A stretch of DNA of 64,000 bases. Source: Rhea pennata. Its lineage: Eukaryota; Chordata; Aves; Rheiformes; Rheidae. Position numbers and translations under genes: made by a program. The notes below the pieces were generated by a model that searched no databases, was not told where the DNA came from, and worked only from the letters and a program-made list of their open reading frames with translations. Below, piece after piece: positions 49,893 to 63,345 of this stretch. Position 1 is the stretch's first letter; the number at the start of each line of letters is the position of its first letter. The stretch spans positions 123,708,602 to 123,772,601 of the forward strand of contig NC_084665.1 in assembly GCF_028389875.1 (NCBI RefSeq), read 5' to 3'.

Positions 49893-50156
49893 TCACAGAA
49901 TTGCAGAATCACAGAATGGTTGAGGTTGGAAAGGACCTCTGGAGATCATCTAGTCCAGCCCCCTCCTACTCAAACAAGGTCACCTCTAGGTGACATGTTA
50001 GACATGGCTGCATGTTAGGCATGTTAGACAGGGTTGCATCCAGGCAGGTTTTGAATATCTCCAGAGAAGGAGACTCCATGACCTCTCCAGGCAACCTGTT
50101 CCAGTGCTCTGTCAGTCTCAGAAGTTCTTCCTTACATTCAGGTGGAAAATTTTCTT
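49893..50156 (-). mobile_element. CR1 LINE 3' end, minus orientation
   Basis: Starts with TCACAGAATTGCAGAATCAC and AGAATGGTTGAGGTTGGAAA, the reverse complement of the avian CR1 3' terminus including its octamer repeats. It continues through GATCATCTAGTCCAGCCCCC and ATCTCCAGAGAAGGAGACTC to CTGTTCCAGTGCTCTGTCAG and AAGTTCTTCCTTACATTCAG. About 260 bases, 5'-truncated, moderately diverged. A local expansion of CATGTTAGACA-like units (about 49995-50035) interrupts the consensus. Confidence 0.9.
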
Positions 50157-52779
50157 TCTGCACATCACCCAGATTTGACAGTGTAAAAGTGTTTTTGCTT
50201 GTTTTGCTTTTCGTTCCTAATGCTTCTTGGCTGTCTTGGAAAATGCTTAATATCAATGCTTGATAGTGCTTTGATAGTCTTTGATAATATTATAGTCTGT
50301 TTCTTGCTCTCTTGTTAACTCTGGCATAAATCTTCTCTAAAATAAATGGAAATATACTTGTATAAAACTAATGTATGAGAAGAGTTGAAGTCACTGAATT
50401 TAAAGGCAAAGTCAAAGAACGTTCACTTGACAGATAAGGTAACTGTATTTCTCTACTGAGTTCTGGGATTTTCCCACCTTCCCATCTACTGTGAATGTCT
50501 TCTTGCGCTCCAGAAACAAGAGGGTCACTGCCTTCAAAATCCTATCACATCTCTCATCCCTTTGAACCAGAGTAACATGAAAATCACTTCTACCTGAGAG
50601 TGAGACACAGCACAACTAAAAACCGCCCGGCACATTCTGCCGTGAGTGCACCCAGGTGGGGTAGGTGGCCTTGTTTAAAATAAGGTAGCACCATTTCCAC
50701 TGCCTGTAGCTTCTAAAAAGCTGGGAGCGAGCCTAAACTTGGAGCATAACTCATTCTAACAGAGTTTCTTTGCTGTGTATTTTTGGTATGTACACAAGAC
50801 GGTACACTCCTGTTGGGTCTCAAAAGCTTGTATAGAGGCTGTTCTCATTTATCGCTGTTTTGGTACACTGAAAAAGCAACGTGTATGTAAACAAACACAT
50901 CATCACCCTCCCACATGTGCTGAAAATGACATTGCTGTATCTATCTGCTCACCAAGAAAAAGAATTAATTACGCACAAACAAAACAACTTTCTCTGACTC
51001 TGCCTGGAGATCTGAAAGCAAAGTGGCCTCGTAATCACATCGCTTCTGAGAACGCTGCCATATGGTTTTAACAGGGGTTTATTTCCTGCAGCAAGAGAGG
51101 ACTGCAGATTCTCAATCCAACCAAAATAATTATGCAGACAATTTCACTCCATTCCTTGCAGTGGAACCCTAGCTGTGTGGTCCTCACATGCTTGGCGACA
51201 CCTTTAAAGAGACGTTAAACCGTTTTTATATAAAATTCCCTTAATGGGTGGGATGTAGGATGAATTTCCTGGAAGATTAGCACCTGTCGCACTGCATAAG
51301 GCTTGCCTCTGACTGCTGCATTGATTCCCTCCGCTGGTAGACAGCAAAACTGAGGTGGAGGCCTCCAGAACATGGAACTGCTAAGCAGCAACCTTAATAT
51401 ATAGCCTTAAATTTCAGCATGTGCTTCAGTTCTTCAGGACCTTATAAAGTATGCTACAAGCACAATCTGGAAGCTGCCTACAGCTTTGGTCCCCAAAACA
51501 GTGGGTTGCTCATCCTTCACCTAAACGACACACGTTCATGTCCTGAGCACGAAACTTTCAATCTTTCAACCAACTCTGGGTAAAGATTCAGGCAAAATGA
51601 AACTGTTTTGACCTTGAAACAATAAAAAATGTATTAAAAAGTCATCTCTCCAACTCTGAACGCAAACTACATGAATACTGTAAAAACAAGGATTTTCACC
51701 AAGACACACAATGATTAAAGAACACTTTAAAGAAGAAGGGAGACCACCCTTCAAGCATGGAAATATCCCTTTTGCACTGAAGCGCAAGCTGGCTTTTTTT
51801 GGGCAACTGTGTCTGATTTTAGCTACAGTAGCTAGTTTGTGAAATCAGCAAATGCACATTTCAGACTAGCAAATCCAATTAAATCAGAGGAAAGCATACA
51901 AATACCTTCAGTGTGCCAATCTGCCTATGGCATTACAGAGACGCACTTCCCAAGAGCAGGGGGTTGAGGGAAAGGGAGAAGAAGAGATGGGGCAGGATCA
52001 TGGGATTTTTCATACGGCTTTTCTGAGTTCAATGTCGAATGCAAATCTCTTCAGATCAAAAAGGTAAATTTAAGGAAAACAGTGACTGGGACTATGAGGT
52101 TGGATCAACAAGCAGATAAGTACCAGCAGCAGCAGTAAACCATATAGCAGAAGCACCGGCTTGTTGTGTTCAGCCGCTGGTGCTGAGACACGGCCTGATG
52201 CCACCAACCAAGCACCTTGTGCAGCCCTGCAACAGTTAACGGCCCCCACTGCATGCGTGTGGCCTAAGAAGCAAGGAAGCCGAGCAGGAAATATGTTTCT
52301 AATCTTTTTCGAGTGGCAATTTCAACATTATGCTGCAGATAGATTATAGTCACGTAAATGGTAAAATCCATCTCTAAATTCTAACACCAGCTCCAGTTTC
52401 GGGAGGCAGCGCAGGCGCGGGATGCCGCGCTCGGAGGCAGGACAGCCTCCTCTCGCAGACTCACTGCTTTCCTCCCGTGTTTCATCCCGTCACACAGCAA
52501 GCTCGGGGGACTCTTCTCCCATTACACGTCTGTACATTGCACGGTTCACCCTCTGCTTTTGACACGAATTAGGACAAAACAACGCACCTTTGATAGAATC
52601 AGAAAAGTGCATCGACCTCTGTTTACCGTTATCAAAGCTGCCCGTACTAATACAACTAAGTAAGACCAGTTGGTTAAGCATGCTAGTGCTCATGCCCTAG
52701 CAAAATGCCCTGACCGCGGCTTTCAACATGGTGCATACTGCTTAAAATCTTTGTGATGACATTGTCTTTCTATGACATG

Positions 52780-52812
52780 CTAAAAAAAAAAAAAAAAGAA
52801 GGAAAAAAAAAG
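52780..52812. repeat. A-rich run
   Basis: Poly-A with a few G. Confidence 0.75.
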
Positions 52813-53057
52813 CTGTGAAGACATTTTGGGCCAAACTGGACTTAAGAATGCACTCTCCCTCCAACCGTCTGCTTTTTAAAACAAACCCGAAATTTTGGGC
52901 CAACGTTTCCTGGGGCAGTAGTTGTGGTCAAACAATATTTGTGAGTTTAGTGTACTCGATAAGGTCTCTCGGTCTTGTAGCAGAAGTTAACTTGCTTGTC
53001 AGCTGAGGTGTGGTGAAAGGAGGTGGAGGTTAAAGAGAGATTACAAACATCATAAAT

Positions 53058-53129
53058 GGCCAGATGCAGGGCTCCTCTGAGTTCAGGGCAAAACTCCCAC
53101 TTACTTCGACCCAGGCAAGAGCTGGGCCA
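53058..53129. repeat. Ancient palindromic amniote repeat
   Basis: GGCAAAACTCCCACTTACTT between GGCCAGAT and GAGCTGGGCC ends resembles the common sauropsid repeat GGCAAAACTCCCATTGACTTCAATGGGAG flanked by GGGCCAGAT-type termini. Short and diverged. Confidence 0.45.
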
Positions 53130-54564
53130 GCGTATCTCTTCCGGTTAGTGTTTGGTTTTGTGGGGAGAGGGGAGAGGGGTGGCAGCTTTTTCTCGCTTTA
53201 TTCACTGAAGCAGGAGGAAAATACTCAAACGGATAAGAAAGTCTGGGTTTGGCCGGCTGCGCCTACTGTTCACGCTACACGCCACAAACGTCTAAAGTGG
53301 ATCTTGGGGAAATTACCCACAGTGGTTTTGAGGTTTTAAATAAGGACCAAAAAAAGACAGGAAAATTGCACACGAGCACTGATTCACGCTATAAATTGAT
53401 TCAACTTCTTGACAGTTGAACTAAAAGCTCAAAGAGGCAACCTATTTTGTCTTATCAATATGCAACCCTACTTTGAATTCATCCAGCCCAATGTCACCTT
53501 CTGGCTCAACAGGCGGAACCTCCTCGACATGGGGAGTCAATCTTAGTTTAGCAATAAAAACCACCTCCAGCGTTTTATCAGTGACCAGTAAGAATTGTTA
53601 TCCTTGTCAGTGAATAAAGGCAGGGAATTTGGGGATTTTGCACAGAGGTCGGGAACACAGTAGCCATGTAAAAATGTGCTAATCGTACGAAGCATAAAGG
53701 AAAGCTCCTGCTCCTCAAGTTATAATGGCTAGCACTCACGGGCCAACATTAGCACGCTTGTGAAAAGCACAATGAGATCGCTGACCACAGATGATAACAA
53801 CCTTAGTTTTATACCACACCCTGAAGGCAAAACTTCTGGAAACCTCAGCGTTCCCTTGGTCTTTTCTGAAATGGCACAGTTTGTTGGTTCAAGAGAAATA
53901 TTGTTCCTTATCTTGATGGGGGTTTCCATTGATCTTGGCTACAGAAGAAGGAACCAATAAAGCTTTTTCCCCATACTCGAACGTGCTGCATGCCTTTTTA
54001 GCGTAGATGATACTACAACATGCCTGCTTGATCTTACTTCTCAATGACAGACTGAGGAGAAATTGTGTTAAATACCTGACTTGTAAAATTCCAAAATAAA
54101 TAGGTAATACTTCTGAAGAGCCTCTTCTGTAGGAAAGGGGTCTATCTGCCCTATGCTGAAGTGTACAGGAAAGTGCCCATATTGAAAAAAAAAATTTCAC
54201 AGGACACCTCATCAGTCCATTTGGAAATTATGGGCTTGCTGGGCATCGTTCTCTTCCCATCTGTGTTGCTCAGAGTTAATTAGCAAGTTCTAGAGCACTT
54301 TAGATTATGTTTTTTCCCTCATCTTAGAAATCCCTGAATCTAAACCAAGTGATGTCGTTAAAATGCACTGGTGCATAAGCACTTAAAAGATGCTGGCTGA
54401 TCGTCTGTTAATGGAACAACTAAGAAGGAAGCAATGTATCACCAAGTAGCACAAATAAATTGTATTTACATATTTCTTTCCCTGCTTTTTTCCATATTTG
54501 ATTCCTTCCAAATCTAATCCAGTCTTTTGTCTTCCCCTTCTTTATTCTGTTAGCTTCCTCCAGC

Positions 54565-54567
<3 letters not shown>

Positions 54568-54596
<29 letters not shown>
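54568..54596. repeat. Poly-A run
   Basis: Twenty-nine A in a row, the longest homopolymer in the window. Confidence 0.9.
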
Positions 54597-55603
54597 CAGA
54601 GAGACCACAGAACATTTCCTCTACATTCTCTCCCAACCATCTTATTTTTCCCTCTTTCCCTTACATCCCTCCTTCCCCTCCTACCTGACTTGCTGCACAT
54701 GTATTTTGGGGTGATTTTCCTTCCTCCCATTCACTAAACTTTCATCGCTCTCTCTCTAGTAACACCTCAATTTAAATGGCGTTGTTTCAAAAATTAGTTT
54801 CACTGATTTGTTCTGCTTTCCCCCAAGCTGCAAGCCTTTGCAGGCAGGTACACTACTGGAAAAATCATTTATTTCTTGATTATACCAGGCCGGTAGCTGA
54901 ACTGGAATGCTGGAAGAGTCCCTGTTTTCCCTCGTATACTCAGGCCATTTGACAGTGCCGTTTTGCTTTACTGAGATGTCGTCTGCTGTACGCTCGCCTC
55001 GCATGCCGGGTAGCTGGGCACCCACAGGCCACATCTGCTGAGAAGCAGAAGTGCAAGCTGCTTGTGCCAGCGCAGTTGCAAATAACCAGGCAGCAGCAGG
55101 AGATGTTTCACCATTTCCCCAGCTGCTGCTTCTCCACCTGAGCTTGCACCCTAGTGCCGCAAGGAACCGCAGCAACACCCTAGGCAGTAAAGCACACCTG
55201 GCACCCCAAACTGCTCTGATGAGTTCACTGTTGCTAAAGAAAGAAGAGATTAGCAAGTATCAGAGGCTATGTTTAGGATATATTTATAAGGGCATCCTGG
55301 AGAAGCAACAGAAAAGAGAGTTATTACTTTCAGAAGACAACAGAAAAGGTCCATGCAATACTGGGAGCTAAGGTGAAATGTGATTTCAGCGCGACTGCAC
55401 TGCTGAAATGCACTTAGAAATGCGTCGAGGCAAACTCTTCCTAACTCGGCAGCTTCCTATGGTTGTTCAGAATGTGGGAAAGCAGAACTGTAGAAATGAA
55501 CAAACCCCAGATAGATAAATTGGCTTTTTTTCTTTTTCTGATTAATGTCATGATGCAGAATTCCAGATTAAAACAGCCTAGAGGATTTTTTTCCTCTAAA
55601 AGA

Positions 55604-55630
55604 TCTCTCTCTCTCTCTCTCTCTCTCTCT
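55604..55630. repeat. (CT)n microsatellite
   Basis: About thirteen CT units; likely length-polymorphic. Confidence 0.9.
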
Positions 55631-57175
55631 ATTTTCTTCCCAGTAGGGGAGACCAAACCAACCAGGTCTTGCAGCACCAGTTTTGTGGCTAGTATACTGT
55701 TGACATTTGCAGGATCAGCCTCTCTTTTCATGCTTTTGAGACCTGGTCCCTGTCCGTTCTGCAGACCCTGCTCATCCCCGAGAAGCTCTGGAAGCGCACC
55801 GACGCAAGCCAGGCTCTGTTCATGCGGCCTCCAAAAATTTTACCTTAATCCTGAAGGAAAAGAAGGGGGCTGTCTCATGGGCACGTACGCTTATGAAAAT
55901 CCACAGACCTCCCATATTTATGTATAATAAGAATCAAATGTTTCTAGAGACATCAAAATGTTAGTGTAGGTAGGGACAGCATTGCTAGAGCATTACAAGT
56001 CAGGGATATCTATTTACAAACCCAAGTTCAGACAACTCACTCGGAGCTAAAACGCCTAAATGCATTGCCGTGCGCACCGGGTTGGAAGCGATGCTAACTG
56101 TATCACTTCCTTCTGCGTGGCGGCCTCGAACGTCACTGTGACGAACGGAGCAGCCCGACGGTCTGGCTGCGTTCACTTCGCAGTCCTGCTCTCTGGCCTT
56201 GCTGGCCCCCGTCACGATCATGCAAGGGACTGCATGCGGAATCAGCTCTTGGCTGCTACCTCTTAAATGCTCTAGACTGCAAGAATCACAGAATTCAAGG
56301 CTAATGCAAGATACTTGTTCATATCCAGGACACCTGAAGAGTGATGAGTGGTAAATTTAAGGCCTGAAATATGTGTCAAAAATAAACAAGTCTCTCCCCA
56401 TCCAGGCAGAAAAATGAAATCACTTCTGTTTTGAGCAAGTCCCTCAAAGCAACAGTAACACAGTTCCCACTAGTGTTCTTCTGCTAAGAGGGAAGAACTG
56501 AAAAACTGCATTTTACTGTAAGCCCATAAAAAACAAACTAAAGGATTCAACAGCTAATTGCTAAAAGAAAATGTCAGCAATACTCCAAAAATTAGCTTGT
56601 CTTTTGCTAATACAGGACCATACAGCTACACAGCCAAGATGCTGGAGTATATTAGGTTACCACGTCTCAGACCCGTACGGCAGCCTTCTGCATGTGTGCT
56701 CTTGAACTGCGGCAAATGTACAGTGATTCTACTTATCTTGGGCCTCTTTTATTGAGGGCTAAGCTACATCAAATGAACCTATATTTATGAGGGCCAGGAA
56801 CACCCACCTGTGTGGTAACACAGTCATCTCTGTAACTTGACTGTGCATCTAAGCCCTGAAATTTTCTCAGGATGGACTCATCTGAAGGCTGAAATTAAGT
56901 GCAATTTCAGGCCTACCTCCTTTCAAACTGAAGTGGTGCATAGGTCTAGTGGTAGCACTTCACAGCAAGGTAAATTCCACGCATACATACCAAAGCTATA
57001 ATGACTCTGTAAGTTAAATATAAACAGTTTTGTTTGTGTTTAAATATTTGAACATCTGTCTACGGTGTTTTGAGCCCAAATGATAGAACTACACTACAGC
57101 ACAAGAATCAAATGATGATAATTAACGAATGGAAAATAAAGTCATAATAGGCTTAGTTTCACACACACAATAATT

Positions 57176-57245
57176 TTATATAGAGAGTTATATATATGTA
57201 TGTATGTATATATATGTACACATATATATGTGACTGTATATATAG
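57176..57245. repeat. (TA)/(TATG)n microsatellite
   Basis: Seventy bases of TA, TATG and TACA units with partial dyad symmetry, able to extrude a hairpin. A short (CA)n sits just before it at 57160-57168. Confidence 0.85.
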
Positions 57246-59195
57246 GCATATGGTATAATAAAAGAAAATGCAAATAAACACAAATAAGAAAACATTAAAA
57301 TTTAAAAGTTCTTCTCACTGAATTAGTAAAACTATGCTTAGAAATGGAGCAACAGACCTTTATATTCAAGTCGTCAATATTTCAACTCTCTTTGCAGTGT
57401 AAAAACAACAAAAAACTCTCTCTCCCATGAGAAAGGCCAAATTCACAAGGCAGAGAAAGCTCCTCCCCATCAGATAGGGTCTTCATTATTCTTTTAAATA
57501 TTCAGAGTCTAAAAAGCTATAAAAATATTTGAGCGTGGTATCCTTTTAAATCAGCACATACTCATCTTGTTCTTCCATCCAGCACTTGGCATCAAAGGGT
57601 TTCTTTATGTGCAGGTGTGAAAGGTGTGTGTGCAAATTAAGTACCTATCTCACTAGCTATGCAGTCTGGAGGAGCACATGAAAGAAGCTGATCATAACAA
57701 CCCAAGGGATTCATTTCTTATTTTAAACTAGGACTGCAGGCCTGCTCCTGTCCTCCTTGCACATCCAAAGCTTGCACAGACTTCTGCAGAATTTTTGCAA
57801 TAGCAGGAGTCCCCATTCACCACAGACACGGACACAAATGACTAAGTCTGCCTTTTCTATTAGTAATTGCTGTCGGAAAAATGCCGAATGTATATGGTGA
57901 GATTCATTTTTTAATGAGTTGCACATCCTGACCAGTACAAGTGATTTGTTTTAAGTTACATCTCTTTCAGTTCAGATGCAGAAACTGCCTTAACCCCACA
58001 GGGCTGGGCTTGCCAAGGACCAGATGGCTATGACTTCAGTCGTATATTCTGGCCAGTGGTCTCAAGGCTGGGGTTAAAAAAGCAGTTTGTTCCTCTCTTA
58101 CATAAGCACCGAAAGACAATACTACATTCGAGCTCATAAAAATATTTTAATTGGTGATGATTTCCAGACAACTATGTCAAAATTAACTCCGAGTTGATGC
58201 CCACTTGCTTAAATTTCATTCATCTGGGTTCAAATTATTTGCTTTAAAGAAGAGACATTTCCTTTTATACACACTTTGGTTTCAACCTCCAAAACCATTG
58301 CTAGAAATTAGTCCTAACCACCCAGTCGGCTGTCTCAGAAACTGAGCTCAAATCCATCACTTTAATGACATCAATAACAAATACACAATTTTCAGCCCTA
58401 TTGTGAACAGTGGCATACCGACGAGCATGTGTAGCTGTCATCTCGTTAGTCACTAGAAAAACACCAATGAAACCGAAAGAACCTAACCATGACAAATTAT
58501 TCAAGAGTTTAACCTGAGACATTAATGAGCGCTAAATAGCTTGTTTTCATGCTTGCTTAAGGAGATTTGTTTAAAACCCCACCAACCTCCGCTGCCCGTC
58601 GCCTGGCAAAGTGGTTCCTTCTTGTCAAGCTGGTTTTCCTATTCCAGCTAAAACAGAAGGCTGCAAAAGTTTACAGGTACCCTTCTTCTCCCCCAAGACA
58701 TGCATGCATGCACGGTGGCAACCATCCCAATGGTTGAGCTTTCTCGCACTGGTTGAGTGAGCCTTCCGAGATACTCGCCCAAATAGAAATGGAGAGCTAA
58801 TAGAAATATGTGCTCCTGATCATGTTGACACCGACAGAGTCAGTGCAATGATGTCAGGGTAAAACAAATGCAGAAAGAAAAACTAGCTGTCTACAGTACT
58901 TTCAACTTTTCAGATTTCCTATTTTGTCTGTTTTTCCTCTCTCTGGTCTATACTAGCTAGTGAAAAGCACGTAAGGTGTAAGCAGTGACTAGGACAGTCA
59001 GTTACTTGCCAGTCTTTGAACTGCCGAATAAGGGCTGCCTAACGAGAGGCTCCCTCCTGTAAGCCACCTTCACCTCCCGCAACGGTTTCAAGGAGTTGAA
59101 GGGGTTGTGGTCTGGAGTCTAAACAAATGACATTGCTCTGACACAACAACACAGCACAGCAATATCTAGATGAAGCTTAAAGCTGGAAAACTAAG

Positions 59196-59390
59196 TCACA
59201 GAATCACAGAATGGTTGAGGTTGCAGGGGACCTCTGGAGATCATCTTGTCCAAACCCCCTGCTTAAGCAGGGTCACCTAAAGCATGTTGCCCAGGATCAT
59301 GTCCAGATAGCTTTTGAGTATCTCCAAGCATGGAGACTTCACAACCTTTCTGGGCAATCTGTTCCACTGCTCGGTCACTTCTTCCTATCT
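59196..59390 (-). mobile_element. CR1 LINE 3' end, minus orientation
   Basis: Begins TCACAGAATCACAGAATGGT and TGAGGTTGCAGGGGACCTCT, then GGAGATCATCTTGTCCAAAC, GCAGGGTCACCTAAAGCATG, and ends near CTGTTCCACTGCTCGGTCAC. It is a typical avian CR1 3' fragment of about 195 bases, 5'-truncated, without coding potential. Confidence 0.92.
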
Positions 59391-59596
59391 TAAGGATAGA
59401 GTACATAAAATAAAAAACAAAACAAAAATATTTCCATTCATCAAGGGAAACTGAGGTCTTCTAACTCATCATGATATACCTTGAATACAAATATGCTGGA
59501 AGAACAGAGTCATACCAGTAAACAAACACCTCAATCTTCACCATCCTTCCTGTCATGTAGTCATGTCATCCCTAGGGAAGGATAGGATAGTGCCAC

Positions 59597-59783
59597 TATT
59601 TATCCTTCCCATGAGAGTAACTGGGGCCCAAAGAGGCACCTAATTTTCATTGGTGTCAGCAAGTTTGGACATTTGCTTAGTGGAATTTTCAAGAGCAAAG
59701 CCAAAATGTCACAAAAACATCAGAAGCAGACCACAGACTTGGGAGACCTGGACTCAAGCGACTCAGCCACTGAGCCATCCTCC
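59597..59783 (-). repeat. Ancient MIR-like SINE
   Basis: TTTATCCTTCCCATGAGAGT, AACTGGGGCCCAAAGAGGCA and, about 110 bases on, GAGACCTGGACTCAAGCGAC and CAGCCACTGAGCCATCCT follow the order of a reversed MIR-type SINE: core, then tRNA-related half. Heavily diverged. Confidence 0.5.
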
Positions 59784-60677
59784 TACATTCCTGCCTTACT
59801 CATCTGGCCATGGAGAGGTGGCCTCCACTGCTTCCCGAAATAAGAACGAACGGAAGAAAAAAGGGGGCGTAGAGTAGGAGTGTTTTGTTCTCTTTGAAAA
59901 GAAACATTTCTTCCAACAGACAGCCTTTATGCTGATGTTCCAGATACGCTAACATTTTTTTTTCACTACATAGAGTCTAAACTGTCATTCAGGGAAGACA
60001 TGGGCAGGATTCTAAAATAGGAGCAGTCTCAAATGTGCTCCAAAAACTGCACTGTGCTCCAATATAAAACAATTCTGCGGTCCGTATGCGAGATCTCAAG
60101 CATTTGATCGCTCTGGCTTTTCCTTCAATGGAATTTATGTGGGAAAAACCATTTTATTTTGACCAGATTGTTTTTATGCCAAAAATCTTTTTTTTTATTA
60201 CTTAAATTTGGGCCAAATTTCACTTGACAGCACTTTCTTTTAAGAGATGATACATGATTGTTCCATGTTGCATATATGCCCAAAAGTCTAATCTCTCTGT
60301 AAACTCATGTCTTTATAAAAATACGAAGTCTTCTAATAATTTGTAAATTGGTTCTGTATCCTGAACTTCAATTAAGCTAGGGTTTTGGAATTTTTTTAGT
60401 AACTCATAAAGTTGGGAAGTTTTCAACTCAGATGCTGGGACCATAGTTCAGGGCACACTGAACCAATTTAAAAATGTAAATGTAAAAAAGATATTACCCA
60501 TAAGTGACAAATTAAAGAGCGCGCAGAAATGGTTTTCAGCATGCAGTGCCTTCCACTGCTGACTGCTCACCCAGAGCGGCTATTCTGGGGTCAACATTTT
60601 CTGGCAATACAAGACAATAAAAAATGCATATACTCGGCTCTCATGGTAAAGCTACTGTATCTGACATAACGTTAACG

Positions 60678-60702
60678 CAGAGGCCCAGAGAGGTTACTGA
60701 AC
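60678..60702 (-). repeat. MIR core fragment
   Basis: CAGAGGCCCAGAGAGGTTAC matches the reversed MIR core (GTAACCTCTCTGGGCCTC) nearly exactly, but only over about 24 bases. Confidence 0.4.
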
Positions 60703-62079
60703 CTTGGCTCCAGCTACATCAATCCCTATTTTAATCACTCTCTTGACAACACTTCTCTTTCAGCTCTCAAGCTGCTTGGCTCCTAAGGATGGGAACACCA
60801 TGACAGTGAAAGAAACGGGAAAAAGCTTAAGCAAAGTCATAGCAGTGAGGAGAATAAAGCTGCCTCTGATGGTGCCTTTTGCTCAGTGCTGCAATCTATC
60901 ACTCTCCAAAATAAGTTGTTTTAACTTAAAAAAAAAAAGTTCAACCCTGGTCCCGACTTGAGTAACAATTTGGTAAGCGGCAAACTGCTCACTGCGTCCT
61001 GCTGAACGATTTCCTGAGCCAGCTGGACTTACAGGGAGTATTGCTCACCTGTCTTGCTCTCTCTTTGACTTAGCTGGAGCACACTGAAAGTGAGAAATAC
61101 CTTCAAGTGCAAGGTCTCCTCCACGTCATATGGACCGAGAGCCAGAGACAGCTCAGAGAGCGCGACCCGCACTGTTTGCACAGCCCCCGGTACAAACGCG
61201 CCTGGCTGCTGCTGAAACTCCTGCCACCTTCCAGCATCTGCAAGTAGTAGGTGCATGTTTTAAACAGAAGGAGGGCAAGATTTCGATACAGGAACAGATC
61301 TCAAGTACAGTTGGTGACACTGGGTGCTCTCAATCAGCTTGTTCAATTTACAGGGTTTAAGAGCAGTGAGAAGAGTTCTGATCCCCGTTAAATGGCTCAA
61401 ACACCTTCAGCAGCTCTTTGCCACCCAAATGCAAAATTCGTGTTGACAAATAGCTAGCATTTTTTCACTGGCTTGTATCAAAATATACAAAATAATGGAA
61501 GACTTTGCCCCTAGATGCACATATTTTCCAGGTATGCACAGCTTATTTTTGCAGAAAGGCTGGTAATTTCCTCCAGATTGCACAGAGCTTCATATCCTCC
61601 TCAAGAGGCTCTCGGTGCCTGGAGAACCTTTCTGACCACTTATTGACCAAAGCTAGACCCAGGCAAGAAAACTAGGTTGCAATTTTGTCCACCCCAAAGT
61701 GTGGACAGCGCCTAGATTGAGGTTGCTGGCAGCCTCTTACCTGACATAAAGCTGACCCACACAAACCAGCGCACATATGACCCTGAAAGTTATTTAGAGC
61801 AGAGTTTGGAGGGGGGTTTCAATGCTCATTTCCTGTGTTGGTTGTTCCTAAACATATGAGATTAAAAAAAAAAAAAAGGAATTCTTTTTTGGAAACGAAT
61901 AAAACCTGACGCTGTTGCTCACACCAGCTCTTTCAGCATGGCCGCAGGGAGTTGTAGATGCAGGAGCGCTCGCAGCGGGACCCACTGGCTCCACGAGCTG
62001 GGAGCTTTAAACTGGCTCCGGTCTACTGCACAAATCTCCTCCAGTTCCTACTCCGTAATGTCTGCGCGGACGGTGCCAA

Positions 62080-62415
62080 CTCAATTGAAGTGTACGCGCC
62101 CCAGATTACACCTTTGAAGGGTGGAGAAGGAGAATCCTGCCAAACCCCGGCGCCCGGAGGCACCTTGCCTCCTAAGCTGTAATGCCTCCAGAGGCCTTGC
62201 AGACCGAGGTGGCCCCTGTTTCCTCTTTGGCAAAGGTTGTTGCCTTCTCTGTGGCAGCCTCCGCACATGCGCAGGGGTCCCACCGCGCTCTCCTACCCCA
62301 CGGCTGGTCTCAGAGGCGGCGCCCGGCAGCGCCTTTCGTTACCAGTCATAGACCCGAGGCGCTGAAGCCAACGGCAGAGCTTCTGGAGCCCCCGAGGAGA
62401 GGCGGCCGCCAGCTG
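62080..62415. promoter_or_regulatory. CpG-rich patch in the long intron
   Basis: Moderately CpG-dense sequence, clearly above the flanks. It could be an intronic enhancer island. Overlapping open frames on both strands are GC-driven and resemble nothing known. Confidence 0.35.
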
Positions 62416-62832
62416 CATTCATTTTCTAGGCAGAATTTCCATTGAAGTCAATGGAATATTTTAAGCATAAATTAGTAACACGGTAGATTTAACATGTTAG
62501 AGGTGGAGCTGACAGAACTGCCTGTTACTGAAGTTGCCCAGCATCTCCCATTATCAGACCCTCTTTTCAGCCACTCACAACTTTACTGAATGTTGACTGT
62601 TTGGATTCAATTTTTTTCTCGCAGGAGTGAGACGCATACTTCTGTAATTTCAACCAAAATGGCTCAGAGATTCCTGGAAATGAGTTAGCTTAAGAGGAAA
62701 GAAAAAAAAGAAAAGAAAAAACCATAAGTAGCGTCTCGAAAAACATTTTTGGCAACCTTTTCTTCAAGGAGCTTTTCTGTCCCTGTATTTTGGAATGGAG
62801 ACTTGAAACTTAGCCCTGCAGGTTGGCTTTTC

Positions 62833-62850
62833 TTTTTTTTTTTTTTTTCT
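62833..62850. repeat. Poly-T run
   Basis: T-rich run with flanking CTTT; purine-rich AAAAGAAAAG at 62700-62718 forms a loose inverted partner. Confidence 0.7.
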
Positions 62851-63279
62851 TTCAGCAGTGTGCCTGTTGCCATCTCAATGGCAATCCAGCCAGATTTGGT
62901 AAAATTATAAACCTCTGGAAAAAACAAAATTTCACAGAGTGGAAATTCCTTAAATTTCAGGAGCTAAGAGCTTTGAAGATTTGACCCACAGCTTGGTAAA
63001 GGTGCCTGACCACTGGCCCATAGATTTTATGCTTTTGCCACGCACTTTTGCTTTTTTTGTAATCAGAGTTAAATTGCTTAAAACAAAGTGCTTACAGGTT
63101 GTATCAACTGCATGCTTCTTAAAATGTATCTCAGTGCCTGATTAGAGGCTCCCAGGCTTCTTCTTCAGAAGTCCTCAGTTAACTCTTAACCCAACCTCAG
63201 AGCTGCACTTTGAATGTATAAAATGCTATGTTAAGATCTTTGAAAAATAAGATGCCATTCATCTCAAATGGTGTGCTGA

Positions 63280-63345
63280 GAATTAATTCTCTCTGCCCCT
63301 GTGTCCCATCTGTCAAATGGGGATAACACCTGTTTCCCCATGATG
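63280..63345 (+). repeat. MIR SINE core fragment
   Basis: TCTCTCTGCCCCTGTGTCCC, ATCTGTCAAATGGGGATAAC and ACCTGTTTCCCCATGATG follow the MIR consensus (CTCTCTGTGCCTCAGTTTCC..ATCTGTAAAATGGGGATAAT..ACCTACCTCAT) in plus orientation. The clearest MIR remnant in the window. Confidence 0.6.

Noticed and set aside
49966..50256. 96-codon minus-strand open frame with an [19 protein letters not shown] peptide
   Set aside because: It is translation through the CR1 3' end, not a host gene.
54756..55256. 166-codon minus-strand open frame
   Set aside because: No recognisable domain and no splice sites fitting RUNX2 phase; likely chance.
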